A DNA stretch of 64,000 nt, from assembly GCA_963840245.1 (NCBI GenBank), contig CAWIYI010000010.1:3866-67865 (forward strand). The letters are read 5' to 3'. Under the pieces are notes generated by a model. That model did no database searches. It saw only the letters and a program-made list of their open reading frames with translations, and was not told where the DNA came from. Origin of the DNA: Bog-473 sp963840245 (GTDB lineage Bacteria; Actinomycetota; Acidimicrobiia; Acidimicrobiales; RAAP-2). This document shows positions 38,487 to 45,347 of the stretch, piece by piece (the stretch's first letter is position 1; each line of letters starts with the position of its first letter). The position numbers were made by a program, and so were the translations under genes.

Positions 38487-38492
38487 TAATAT
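38487..38492 (+). promoter_or_regulatory. -10-like TAATAT before the TauE/SafE gene
   Basis: TAATAT in an unusually AT-rich stretch (38478-38500) within the 140-base gap after the SCO1664 gene. No matching -35 is evident; a leader of about 60 bases would precede ATG 38561. Confidence 0.4.
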
Positions 38493-38560
38493 GAAATCGC
38501 TGTGAGAGAGCGGTCGCGGGGATGACCCCGGGGGCCCTCGTCGAGGCATCCGGAGCCACC

Positions 38561-39499
38561 ATGTCGATCGACCCCTACATCGTCCTCGGGAGCGCAGTGG
38601 TGGGATTCCTGGTGGGCATGACCGGCGCCGGCGGCGGGGCGCTCATGACGCCGATGCTGATTCTCTTCTTCGGCGTCAAGCCGTCCACGGCGATCTCGAG
38701 CGACCTGGTCGCCGCCGTCCTCATGCGGCCGGTCGGCGCCGTGGTGCACATGACGAAGAAGACGGTGAACTACTCGCTGGTGGGCTGGATGGTCCTCGGC
38801 TCGGTCCCGTCGGCGCTGCTCGGCGCCTACGTCCTGCATCTCCTGGGCAACTCCGACGGCGCCGAGAACAACGTGCAGATCTTCCTCGGTGCCGCGCTCC
38901 TGCTCGGCGCGTTCGCCATGGTGCTGCGCTACGGGCTCGACCGGCGGTCGGGCCGGAGCCGCCACGGGCTGATCGGCCAGGTGGTGGTGCGGCCGCTCCC
39001 CACCGTGGCCATCGGCGTGCTGGGCGGCTTCGTGGTGGGCATGACGTCCGTCGGCTCCGGCTCGCTGATGATCGTGCTGCTGCTTTTCCTGTACCCGGTG
39101 CTCGGCGCCAACCAGCTCGTCGGCACCGACCTCACCCAGGCCGTCCCGTTGACGCTGGCGGCCGCGCTCGGCGCGCTGGCCTTCGGCCACGTCGAATTCG
39201 CCGTGACGACCTCCATCGTGCTGGGGAGCGTGCCGGCCGTGCTCGTGGGCTCGCTGATCTCCTCGCGGGCGCCCGACCGCTACATCCGACCGGTGATCAC
39301 GTTCGTGATCTTCGCGTCCGGGCTCAAGTACGTCGGGCTCAGCACCACCGCGCTGGGGTGGACGCTCGGCGCCGTGCTGGTCGGAGTCGGCGTCGTCTGG
39401 CTCGCCTACCTCCGCCCGCGGCGGGCCGGGCTCGACCTCTCCGCCGCCGGCGCACCCGAACCCCCCGTGTCGCTCGAGGGCGCAGCACAACCGCGTTGA
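38561..39499 (+). CDS. TauE/SafE family sulfite exporter-like permease
   Basis: About 312 residues with eight predicted membrane helices in two repeated halves. Each half begins with the family's Gly-rich motif: GFLVGMTGAGGGALMTPMLI and GGFVVGMTSVGSGSLMIVLL. TauE/SafE proteins export sulfite, sulfoacetate or other organosulfur anions, but many members are unassigned. ATG 38561 has GGAG six bases upstream; an alternative ATG at 38522 would add 13 residues. No sulfur metabolism genes are adjacent. Confidence 0.85.
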   Translation: MSIDPYIVLGSAVVGFLVGMTGAGGGALMTPMLILFFGVKPSTAISSDLVAAVLMRPVGAVVHMTKKTVNYSLVGWMVLGSVPSALLGAYVLHLLGNSDGAENNVQIFLGAALLLGAFAMVLRYGLDRRSGRSRHGLIGQVVVRPLPTVAIGVLGGFVVGMTSVGSGSLMIVLLLFLYPVLGANQLVGTDLTQAVPLTLAAALGALAFGHVEFAVTTSIVLGSVPAVLVGSLISSRAPDRYIRPVITFVIFASGLKYVGLSTTALGWTLGAVLVGVGVVWLAYLRPRRAGLDLSAAGAPEPPVSLEGAAQPR

Positions 39500-39542
39500 C
39501 CACCGCCGGTGGGGGCGGTTGCTCCCGCCCGGCGCGCCAGTG

Positions 39543-40646
39543 TCAGGGGATGTGGTAGCCGAGCGTCTGCAGCTCGCCGATGACCTGCTGGGCCACCAAC
39601 TGCCCCCCGCCCGGGGTGAGGTGCGTGCCGTCGGGTGTGCGCACGTTGACGACCTGGCCGGCCGCGTTGGTGACGAACGCCGTGTAGCTCCCCTGCGCGG
39701 TCCCCAGGGAGCGGTCGGTGCTGAGGTAGGTCACGGCGGGACGGGCCAGGGCCGACTGTTGCTGGACCACCGCGTTCACGTCGGACATCTGCGCGTTGAG
39801 CCCGGCGTTCTGCATCGGCGGCATGCCGACCCAGACCACGGCGGCCCCCCCGCTCCCGGCGAGCTTCATGAACTGCGCCACCCGTTGCGCGTAGAGCGTG
39901 TTCCACTGCGGTGAGGTGTAGGGCACGTCGGGCGGCCCGAGGAAGTCCTGGGCGTCGTTGGCACCGATCATGACGACGACGACCTGCGGCTGCGCCGTCT
40001 TGAGGTCCGCCGTCAGCTCCGCCGGCCAGTTGAAGTAGTCCGGCCTCGTCAGGCCCGTGCTCTCGCGGGCGTCGAGCGCCGCGCTGACCACGCCGGTGCC
40101 GGCGAGGTCGGACTGCAGGGGACCGCCCAGGTCGAGGCCGATGGAGTCGCCCACGATCAGCACGCGCAGCGGCGCCGCCGCGGTCGGCTCCTTCGGGTTG
40201 GGCGGCACCGTGGTCGGGGTGGCGGGGGTCGGGCCGCCCTTCGGCGCCGTCGTGGAGCCCGGCTTGGCCTGGTGCGGGGACGTGGTCGGCCGCGGCCCTG
40301 ATGTGATGAGCCCCACCGTCCCTCCGGGCAGGCGGTTCGAACGGCCCGTGGCCGAGACGATGTGTGAGAGCTGCAGCCCACGGCTGAGCGCGGCCACCGG
40401 CCCGGTGACGTCGAGGCTGATCGTCCGGCGGGTGCCGATCGGCGAGACCTGCGCGTTGTGCTGCAGGGTGGGCGCGAAGAGCAGGAACCACACGGCGAAG
40501 GCGGCGACGCCGAGTCCGAGCACGCGGGTCCACGGCGCGCGCACCCGGCCGTCGACCGGTGCCTCCGGCTCGACGTGCGGACGCGACGGGAGCTCCGACC
40601 GGGACTCCTTGGCCGCGTGGCGCGGCGGCGTGCGGGCGTCGGTCAT
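39543..40646 (-). CDS. Membrane-anchored SGNH/GDSL hydrolase (DUF459-like)
   Basis: 367 residues: a basic cytoplasmic N-terminus, one membrane helix (about 41-60), a Pro/Thr-rich extracellular linker (about 115-158), then an SGNH hydrolase domain with Ser168 in VGDSIGLDLG, Asn230 in MIGAND and the Asp339/His342 pair in TPDGTHLTPGG. It is coupled to the MBOAT gene by a TGATG overlap. Together they match AlgI/AlgJ-like or DltB/DltD-like pairs, in which the membrane acyltransferase exports an acyl group and the SGNH protein finishes transfer to (or removal from) an extracellular polymer. The polymer is unknown. Confidence 0.88.
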   Translation of the reverse strand: MTDARTPPRHAAKESRSELPSRPHVEPEAPVDGRVRAPWTRVLGLGVAAFAVWFLLFAPTLQHNAQVSPIGTRRTISLDVTGPVAALSRGLQLSHIVSATGRSNRLPGGTVGLITSGPRPTTSPHQAKPGSTTAPKGGPTPATPTTVPPNPKEPTAAAPLRVLIVGDSIGLDLGGPLQSDLAGTGVVSAALDARESTGLTRPDYFNWPAELTADLKTAQPQVVVVMIGANDAQDFLGPPDVPYTSPQWNTLYAQRVAQFMKLAGSGGAAVVWVGMPPMQNAGLNAQMSDVNAVVQQQSALARPAVTYLSTDRSLGTAQGSYTAFVTNAAGQVVNVRTPDGTHLTPGGGQLVAQQVIGELQTLGYHIP

Positions 40647-42073
40647 CAGAAGCGGTAGTAGATGAAGGGCGCGACGCCGACCGGACCGAAGGTGGTGATG
40701 CCGAGGAGGGCGACGCCGAGCAGTGCGACCTGGACGGCGGCCTTCTGGCGGGAGAACGATGCCTGCAGGCGGTCCACCCTCATGATGGGCACGAACTGCA
40801 GGGCGATGGTGCCGAGCACGGTGACGACGAGCAGCGGTGTGACCAGCGGGGACGCCTCACCCCAGCCGCTGAACACGCGACCGATCAGGGCGAAGGCCTG
40901 CGACATGCCGGTGGCATTGAAGAACACCCAGCCCAAGCAGACGTACTGGAAGGTCAGGAACCGCTGGACCCACACCCGAACCGGCCCGTCCGCCACGCCC
41001 GGCAGCCCGCGCCGCTCCCGGCTGGTGCGGCGCAGGTGCCCGAAGCTCTGCCCCAAGCCCTGCAGGGCGCCCCAGGCCACGAACGTCCAGGCCGCCCCGT
41101 GCCAGAGCCCGCCCAGCACCATGGTGATCATGATGTTGCGAATGGTCTGGACCTGGCCGTTGGCGCTCCCGCCCAGGGGGATGTAGAGGTAGTCGCGCAG
41201 CCAGCGCGAGAGCGTCATGTGCCAGCGCCGCCAGAAGTCCTGCAGGTTCCGCGCCGTGTAGGGCGCGTCGAAGTTCTGCGGGAACCGGAACCCGAGCAGC
41301 ATGGCGAGGCCGATGGCGATGTCGGTGTAGCCGCTGAAGTCGCAGTAGATCTGCACCGCGTAGCCCCAGGCGGCGAAGATCGCCTCGGGTGCGGAGTGCT
41401 GGCTCGGCGCGGTGAAGACCGGTGTCACGATCGCGCTCGAGACGTAGGACGAGATCACGACCTTCTTGAAGAGGCCGGCCAAAATGAGCCAGAAGGCGCG
41501 CGAGTAGTCCACCGAGTTGGCGTCGCGGCGCGTGCGGATCTGGGGCAGCAGCTCGCCACCCCGCACGATCGGACCGGCCAGGAGGTGGGGGAAGAACGAG
41601 ATGTAGACGGCGAAGTCGAGCGGCTTGGCCGGCTCGAGCTGGCGCCGGTAGATGTCGACCACGTAGCTGATCGCCATGAAGGTGAAGAAGGAGATGGCGA
41701 TGGGCAACGCCACCTGGAGGAGGGGGACCGCCCGCCCCAACCCCAGCGCGTGGGTCAGGTTGTCGAGATTCACCGAGACGAAGCCGAAGTACTTGAACCA
41801 GCCGAGGATGGCCAGCAGGGCGCCGACCGACACCCCCATGGCGATACGCCGGGAGCGCTCGCTGCGGGTCGCCGTCACCCAGGCGCCGCCGGTGTACGCG
41901 ACCACCGTCGTCGTGAGCAGGAGCAGGCAGTAGCTCCAGCCCACCCACCCGTAGAACACGTAGCTCAGGCCGATCATGGACAGCTTCCACCAGCCCGCAT
42001 GCGGGTTGAGGAGCCAGTTCACCGTGAAGGCGATGGCGAAGAAGATGGCGAAGTCGATGGTGGGAAAGAGCAT
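40646..42073 (-). CDS. MBOAT family O-acyltransferase (AlgI-like)
   Basis: A 475-residue polytopic membrane O-acyltransferase. The central motifs YCDFSGYTDIAIGLAMLLGF, NFDAPYTARNLQDFWRRWHM, LSRWLRDYLYIPLGGS and VLGGLWHGAAWTF place the catalytic His325 and the second conserved His285 as in AlgI/DltB proteins. It would move acyl (typically acetyl) groups across the membrane onto a cell-surface glycan or lipid, working with the SGNH protein encoded directly downstream. The upstream region has TACATT on the minus strand as a possible -10 (42104-42099). Confidence 0.92.
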   Translation of the reverse strand: MLFPTIDFAIFFAIAFTVNWLLNPHAGWWKLSMIGLSYVFYGWVGWSYCLLLLTTTVVAYTGGAWVTATRSERSRRIAMGVSVGALLAILGWFKYFGFVSVNLDNLTHALGLGRAVPLLQVALPIAISFFTFMAISYVVDIYRRQLEPAKPLDFAVYISFFPHLLAGPIVRGGELLPQIRTRRDANSVDYSRAFWLILAGLFKKVVISSYVSSAIVTPVFTAPSQHSAPEAIFAAWGYAVQIYCDFSGYTDIAIGLAMLLGFRFPQNFDAPYTARNLQDFWRRWHMTLSRWLRDYLYIPLGGSANGQVQTIRNIMITMVLGGLWHGAAWTFVAWGALQGLGQSFGHLRRTSRERRGLPGVADGPVRVWVQRFLTFQYVCLGWVFFNATGMSQAFALIGRVFSGWGEASPLVTPLLVVTVLGTIALQFVPIMRVDRLQASFSRQKAAVQVALLGVALLGITTFGPVGVAPFIYYRF

Positions 42074-42188
42074 CGGGAGCGATCAGCAGCGGATTGCGCC
42101 GAATGTACTGCCGGTCGCCCGCCCTGAGCGTGCACACGTCCCGGAGTGAACCCGGACCAGCCGGCTCAACGCTCCCTACCCTGCCCCA

Positions 42189-42223
42189 CCGCCCGCCCAC
42201 GCCCAATTCTCTCAGGCGGGCGG
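42189..42223. terminator. 9-bp GC hairpin in the MBOAT-etfA gap
   Basis: CCGCCCGCC (42189-42197) and GGCGGGCGG (42215-42223) with a 17-base loop. It is the second of two stems in the 186-base gap; it may terminate etfBA transcripts or shape the MBOAT leader. Confidence 0.45.
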
Positions 42224-42226
42224 GTG

Positions 42227-42248
42227 TCCGGGGCCTCAGGACCCCGGA
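42227..42248 (-). terminator. Terminator hairpin after etfA
   Basis: TCCGGGG and CCCCGGA around CCTCAGGA, starting 12 bases after the etfA stop on the minus strand. Strong 7-bp stem without a T-tract. Confidence 0.6.
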
Positions 42249-42259
42249 TTCAGCCGGAC

Positions 42260-43231
42260 TCAGCCCTTGGCCTTCAGCGCCTCGATGAGCGCCGGCAGCA
42301 CCTTGTGCACGTCGCCGACGATGCCGAGGTCGGCCACCGAGAAGATCGGCGCCTCCTGGTCCTTGTTGATGGCGATGATGTTCTTGGAGCCCTTCATCCC
42401 GACCAGGTGCTGGGTGGCGCCCGAGATCCCGCACGCCACGTAGACGGTCGGCTTCACGGTCTTCCCGGTCTGGCCGACCTGGTGCGAGTAGGGCACCCAG
42501 CCGGCGTCGACGATGGCGCGGCTGGCGCCCGCCGCGCCGTGGAGGAGCTTGGCCAGCTCTTCGATCAGCGCGTAGTTGGCGGCCTCGCCCAGCCCGCGGC
42601 CCCCCGAGACGACGACCGCCGCCTCGTCCAGTTTGGGACCGCTGCGCTCCTCGACGTGGCGCTCGACCACCTTGGCCGTGTCGGTGGCGGCGACGTCGGG
42701 CACCGGGGCGGCGACGACCGCGGCCGCGGCCCCGCCCGAGGGCTCCGCGGCGAACGACTTGGCCCGGATCACGAAGATGGCCGGGCCCTCTCCCGTGAAG
42801 CGCGCCGTCACGATCTGGTTGCCGCCGAACGCCGGGTGCAGGCTCGACAACCCACCGTCGCTCTCCACCAGGCCGGTCACGTTGGTCAGCACCGGGCGGC
42901 CGAGCTTGGCCGAGAGCCGGCCCGCCACGTCACGGCCCTCGTAGGTGGCGGGAATCAGGATGGCGTCGGGCGTGTTGCCGCCCTGGACGAGCGCGGCCAG
43001 CGCGGCGGCCACCGGCACGCCGGGCAGCGTGCCACCCAGGTCACCCACGTCGTAGAGCGTGGTCGCGCCGTACTCCCCGAGCGGACCGGCCAGCGCTGCC
43101 GCATCGGCACCCCAGGCCACGGCTTCGACCGTGGAGGCGACCGCGCGGGCCTCGGTCAGCAGCTCGAGCGTGACCGGCGTCGGCCCGCTGTCGCCCGTTT
43201 CGGCCAGCACCCACACCTTGTCGATCGCCAT
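42260..43231 (-). CDS. etfA: Electron transfer flavoprotein alpha subunit
   Basis: 323 residues. The N-terminal domain starts KVWVLAETGDSGPTPVTLEL. The C-terminal FAD-binding domain has the ETF-alpha signature VSGGRGLG, then YSHQVGQTGKTVKPTVYVAC, GISGATQHLVGMKGSKNIIA and INKDQEAPIFSVADLGIVGD. With EtfB it forms a soluble FAD/AMP heterodimer that carries electrons from acyl-CoA dehydrogenases to the membrane quinone pool. Its ATG follows the etfB stop by one base (TGAGATG), so the subunits are coupled. Confidence 0.97.
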   Translation of the reverse strand: MAIDKVWVLAETGDSGPTPVTLELLTEARAVASTVEAVAWGADAAALAGPLGEYGATTLYDVGDLGGTLPGVPVAAALAALVQGGNTPDAILIPATYEGRDVAGRLSAKLGRPVLTNVTGLVESDGGLSSLHPAFGGNQIVTARFTGEGPAIFVIRAKSFAAEPSGGAAAAVVAAPVPDVAATDTAKVVERHVEERSGPKLDEAAVVVSGGRGLGEAANYALIEELAKLLHGAAGASRAIVDAGWVPYSHQVGQTGKTVKPTVYVACGISGATQHLVGMKGSKNIIAINKDQEAPIFSVADLGIVGDVHKVLPALIEALKAKG

Positions 43232-43232
43232 C

Positions 43233-44009
43233 TCAGACCACCTTCAACTGCTCGAGGAAGGCCACGACACGCTGCGCGCCGTCGCCCTCGTCCACCACGA
43301 TCTCTCCCGCCCCGCGCGCCTCGGCATCGGACACGTCGGTGATCTCCTGCCCGGCGCCGGCCGCGCCCACCTGTGACGGGTCGATCCCGAGGTCGGCCAC
43401 CGTCAGGTTGTCGACCGGCTTGGACTTGGCCGCCATGATCCCCTTGAAGGAGGGGTAGCGGGGCTCGACCACGCCGGCCGTGACCGTGACCAGGGCGGGC
43501 AGCGGGACCACGACGTCGTCGTAGCCCGCCTCCGTCTGGCGCTCGACGTTGACCGAGCCGCCGTCGACGGCGATCGCCTTGGCGAAGGTCACCGACGGCA
43601 GCCCCATGAGCTCGGCCACCTGGACGGGCAGGGTGCCGGTGTAGCCGTCCGTGGACTCGGTCGCCATGACCACCAGGTCGGGGTTGGCCCGGCCGATCGC
43701 CGCGGCCAGCACCCGGGCCGTGCCGAGGGCGTCGCTGCCGGCCAGCGCGTCGTCACTGACGAGGATGGCCTTGGCCGCCCCCATGGCGAGGCCGGTCCGC
43801 AGGCCCGAGGTCTCGCCGCCCGGAGCCATGGAGACGAGCGTGACCTCGTCGCCCTCGCCCGAGGCGAGCTGCAGAGCCATCTCGACCCCGTAGTTGTCCG
43901 AGTCGTCCATGATGAGCTTGCCGGACCGATCGAGGGTGTTGGTTCCCGGATTCAGCCCACCGGGGGCGGCCGGATCGGGGATCTGCTTGACGCACACGAC
44001 GACGTTCAT
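43233..44009 (-). CDS. etfB: Electron transfer flavoprotein beta subunit
   Basis: 258 residues beginning MNVVVCVKQIPDPAAPGGLN, with NYGVEMALQLASGEGDEVTL (AMP-site region) and the ETF-beta signature area VMATESTDGYTGTLPVQVAE and LGLPSVTFAK-like MGLPSVTFAKAIAVDG. It binds AMP and pairs with EtfA. ATG 44009 is the normal start for the family; a longer reading to 44048 is not conserved. AAAGAT is eight bases upstream and could be a -10, but this is weak. Acyl-CoA dehydrogenases are not in the window, so EtfAB probably serves several of them. Confidence 0.97.
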   Translation of the reverse strand: MNVVVCVKQIPDPAAPGGLNPGTNTLDRSGKLIMDDSDNYGVEMALQLASGEGDEVTLVSMAPGGETSGLRTGLAMGAAKAILVSDDALAGSDALGTARVLAAAIGRANPDLVVMATESTDGYTGTLPVQVAELMGLPSVTFAKAIAVDGGSVNVERQTEAGYDDVVVPLPALVTVTAGVVEPRYPSFKGIMAAKSKPVDNLTVADLGIDPSQVGAAGAGQEITDVSDAEARGAGEIVVDEGDGAQRVVAFLEQLKVV

Positions 44010-44083
44010 GGCCGACCATCTTTGTGGACCAGAGCCGTCCCCCGCCATTCGGCCGGGTGACGAGCCCTTTTTCGGGTCCGGGT

Positions 44084-44098
44084 CCCCCGTTCTGGGGG
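44084..44098 (-). terminator. Terminator after the glycerophosphodiesterase gene
   Basis: CCCCC-GTTCT-GGGGG, four bases beyond the stop on the minus strand. It is followed by a second small stem CCC-GAAAAA-GGG (44079-44065 region), together giving a plausible transcription stop before etfB. Confidence 0.55.
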
Positions 44099-44102
44099 TC
44101 GC

Positions 44103-44831
44103 TCAACCGACGCCGTCGCCGACGCCGTCAACGACGCCGACGTCCGGCCCTGCGCCCGCTGCGGCCAGGGCGTCGCCGAGCCGATCCGTGATCACGGTGT
44201 CGACCCCCAGCGCCACCATGGCCTGCAGGTCCTCGGGGGCGTTGACCGTCCACACGTTGACCGCCAGGCCCATCGCGTGGGCGCGCTCGACCAACTCCCG
44301 GTCCACCGACATGAAGAAGGGATGGACGGCTCTGAACCCGGCGGCCGCCACCTCGGCCAGGGCGGCCTCCACCTCGGCGGCGAAGCCCCACAACGCGCCG
44401 ATGGCCAGGCGGCCGTCGGCGGCCTGGACGGCGCGCAGCGTCGCCATCTCGAAGGACGACACGAGGACCCGACTCGTCCAGCCGGCCTCCTCGATGGCCG
44501 CGGCGGCCAGTGCCGCCACGGCCTCCCCCGGGTCCCATCCCGGGTCCTGGGGGGCGTTCTTGATCTCGACATTGACCACCATGCCTTCGCAGACCGCCAG
44601 CACGTCGGCCAGCAGGGGAACGTGGGAGGGGAGATCGGCCACGACGAGGTCGGCCACCACGCCGACGCCGGGGATCTCCGCATCGTGGTGGACCGCCAGT
44701 GCCCCGTCGGCCGTCAGGCGCACGTCGAGCTCGACCCCGTCGGCACCGAGCCGCCGCGCCTCCGCGAACGCGTCGAGGGTGTTCTCGGTGAACCCTTCTG
44801 TGCAACCCCTATGGGCATAGACGGCGGTCAC
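44103..44831 (-). CDS. Glycerophosphodiester phosphodiesterase
   Basis: 242 residues of the GDPD TIM-barrel family. The opening YAHRGCTEGFTENTLDAFAE contains the catalytic HRG...ENT, then GADGVELDVRLTADGALAVH (Glu-x-Asp metal ligands) and HHDAEIPG, and VVNVEIKNAPQD gives the later Glu. It hydrolyses glycerophosphodiesters to glycerol-3-phosphate and an alcohol; no signal peptide is seen, so it is probably cytoplasmic. The end is a low-complexity DVGVVDGVGDGVG tail. GTG start with GGAGG upstream, divergent from whiB. Confidence 0.92.
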   Translation of the reverse strand: MTAVYAHRGCTEGFTENTLDAFAEARRLGADGVELDVRLTADGALAVHHDAEIPGVGVVADLVVADLPSHVPLLADVLAVCEGMVVNVEIKNAPQDPGWDPGEAVAALAAAAIEEAGWTSRVLVSSFEMATLRAVQAADGRLAIGALWGFAAEVEAALAEVAAAGFRAVHPFFMSVDRELVERAHAMGLAVNVWTVNAPEDLQAMVALGVDTVITDRLGDALAAAGAGPDVGVVDGVGDGVG

Positions 44832-44897
44832 CGGACCCGTGTCACCTCCTCGTCACGATTCCACCGCCAGGGGGGCCGAATTTTCACGAAAAACTCC

Positions 44898-44926
44898 TTG
44901 CCTGGCTCCCGACGGACCATTACCCT
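44898..44926 (+). promoter_or_regulatory. whiB promoter
   Basis: TTGCCT (44898-44903), 17 bases, TACCCT (44921-44926). An inverted repeat ACGGAC (44912-44917) / GTCCGT (44930-44935) brackets the -10 box. The transcript would carry a leader of about 80 bases, unlike most units here. Confidence 0.55.
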
Positions 44927-44942
44927 TCTGTCCGTTAACCCG

Positions 44943-44984
44943 CTTTTCACGACGGACACCATCTGGGTCCGATCATGTGAAAAG
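44943..44984 (+). promoter_or_regulatory. Nested inverted repeat in the whiB leader
   Basis: Outer arms CTTTTCAC (44943-44950) and GTGAAAAG (44977-44984) are exactly complementary. Inside them CGGAC (44953-44957) and GTCCG (44967-44971) pair again. As RNA this would be a long interrupted hairpin; as DNA it is a set of dyad sites. TTTTCACGA also occurs at 44881-44889. Confidence 0.55.
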
Positions 44985-44991
44985 GATCACA
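44976..44991 (+). promoter_or_regulatory. CRP-like site TGTGA-N6-TCACA upstream of whiB
   Basis: TGTGAAAAGGATCACA is a perfect match to the CRP/FNR-family consensus. It lies eight bases before the GGAGG of whiB and overlaps the right arm of the nested repeat. In M. tuberculosis the homologous whiB1 gene is under cAMP-CRP control, so this site may reflect conserved regulation. Confidence 0.7.
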
Positions 44992-45013
44992 ATGCTGGTG
45001 GAGGCACATTCCG

Positions 45014-45313
45014 ATGGCGCTCATGTGGAACCGGACTGTCGACTGGGACACGGACGACTGGCGGCGCTCTGCCGCCTGCCGCAATACCGAACCGGACCTC
45101 TTCTTCCCTGTCGGCACGACCGGACCGGCCGTCGACCAGATCGAGGCGGCCAAGCGCGTCTGCCACGCCTGCGACGCGCTCGAGCCCTGCCTCGATTTCG
45201 CGCTGGCCACCAACCAGGAGTCAGGCGTCTGGGGTGGCACGTCCGAGGAAGAGCGCCGCAAGCTGCGCAAGGCGTGGCTGGCCGCACGGCGCTCGCAGCG
45301 CGTCGCCATCTGA
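45014..45313 (+). CDS. whiB1: WhiB family iron-sulfur transcriptional regulator (WhiB1-like)
   Basis: 99 residues with the four [4Fe-4S] ligands Cys22, Cys50, Cys53 and Cys59 (C...CHACDALEPC), the GVWGG turn (71-75) and the basic C-terminal tail EERRKLRKAWLAARRSQR that contacts DNA or sigma factor. WhiB proteins bind the primary sigma factor and respond to NO or O2. The next gene is a PdtaS-like kinase on the opposite strand, the same neighbourhood as whiB1 (Rv3219) and pdtaS (Rv3220c) of M. tuberculosis, which supports WhiB1 rather than another class. ATG has GGAGG nine bases upstream and a long leader with a CRP-like site. Confidence 0.9.
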   Translation: MALMWNRTVDWDTDDWRRSAACRNTEPDLFFPVGTTGPAVDQIEAAKRVCHACDALEPCLDFALATNQESGVWGGTSEEERRKLRKAWLAARRSQRVAI

Positions 45314-45347
45314 GTCCGGCGCGGCACCGCCGCGCGCACCACGTCGC

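Noticed and set aside
44103..44145. Repeat GACGCCGTC-like units at the end of the glycerophosphodiesterase gene as a regulatory repeat
   Set aside because: It is in-frame low-complexity coding sequence (Val-Gly-Asp tail) with no wider recurrence.
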